64,000 nt of DNA, taken from Bacteroides sp. OM05-12 (GTDB lineage: Bacteria; Bacteroidota; Bacteroidia; Bacteroidales; Bacteroidaceae). Each line of letters opens with the position of its first letter. Position 1 is the stretch's first letter. A model generated the notes under the pieces. That model made no database searches. It was not told the origin of the DNA and saw nothing but the letters and a program-made list of their open reading frames with translations. Below, in pieces: positions 62,453-64,000 of the stretch. A program made the position numbers and the translations under genes. Where the stretch lies: the NCBI RefSeq assembly GCF_003438995.1, contig NZ_QSUN01000005.1, positions 1-64,000 on the forward strand, read 5' to 3'.

Positions 62453-64000
<1,548 letters not shown>

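Overview
The window looks like chromosomal DNA of a Bacteroides-type gut bacterium (phylum Bacteroidota). The evidence is repeated promoters of the Bacteroidota form TTTG-N19/20-TAnnTTTG (in front of ssb, tRNA-His and mutY), a ssb-gldE-gldD-phosphopantetheinyl transferase operon, secreted proteins with Por-type C-terminal sorting tails, a PL9-type pectin lyase, and protein style throughout. The species cannot be fixed from sequence alone.

Layout. 1-1435 is a complete IS3/IS150-like insertion sequence whose right end abuts a dispersed 59-bp intergenic repeat. 1.8-7.2 kb (minus strand) holds a membrane metallophosphoesterase, an ECF sigma factor with a membrane partner, a stand-alone MetH reactivation domain, dihydroorotase and a GT2 polyprenol-phosphate mannosyltransferase. 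7.3-11.7 kb (plus) is a tyrosine recombinase followed by mfd. Next come tRNA-His, nudC and an RclA-like flavoprotein (minus). 14.9-22.8 kb carries a TPR/membrane/HTH regulator, a small paralogue of its HTH end, and a 1854-residue secreted two-propeller protein. cdd and a GH73/LysM cell-wall hydrolase follow.

25.4-42.0 kb is the most striking region: one adaptor (MacA/HlyD), eight FtsX/MacB-like permeases in four alternating A-B pairs, one LolD/MacB-like ATPase, a TolC-like channel, an NtrC-family response regulator and its histidine kinase. A sequence with correct -24/-12 spacing for sigma-54 and an upstream imperfect palindrome lie before the adaptor. A 23-bp-phased array of palindromes precedes the TolC gene. 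The simplest reading is a self-regulated, sigma-54-dependent envelope export or remodelling system.

42.8-48.6 kb (minus) holds a PL9-like lyase, a MATE exporter, RNase G, a 30-residue basic protein resembling bS22/mS38, and HU. mutY (plus) is separated from ssb-gldE-gldD-PPTase (plus) by repeats and three secreted sorting-tail proteins on the minus strand. The window ends with dnaJ-grpE (minus) and a truncated ABC-F ATPase with one intact and one degenerate nucleotide site.

The gaps between convergent genes are filled with mosaic palindromic repeats: a 51-bp hairpin (three copies, core inverted in one), a 59-bp element (five copies, in inverted pairs around composite blocks), 22-bp and 24-bp tandem repeats, and a 237-bp tandem unit. 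All positions and motifs were read by eye; family assignments rest on motif recognition, not on database searches.
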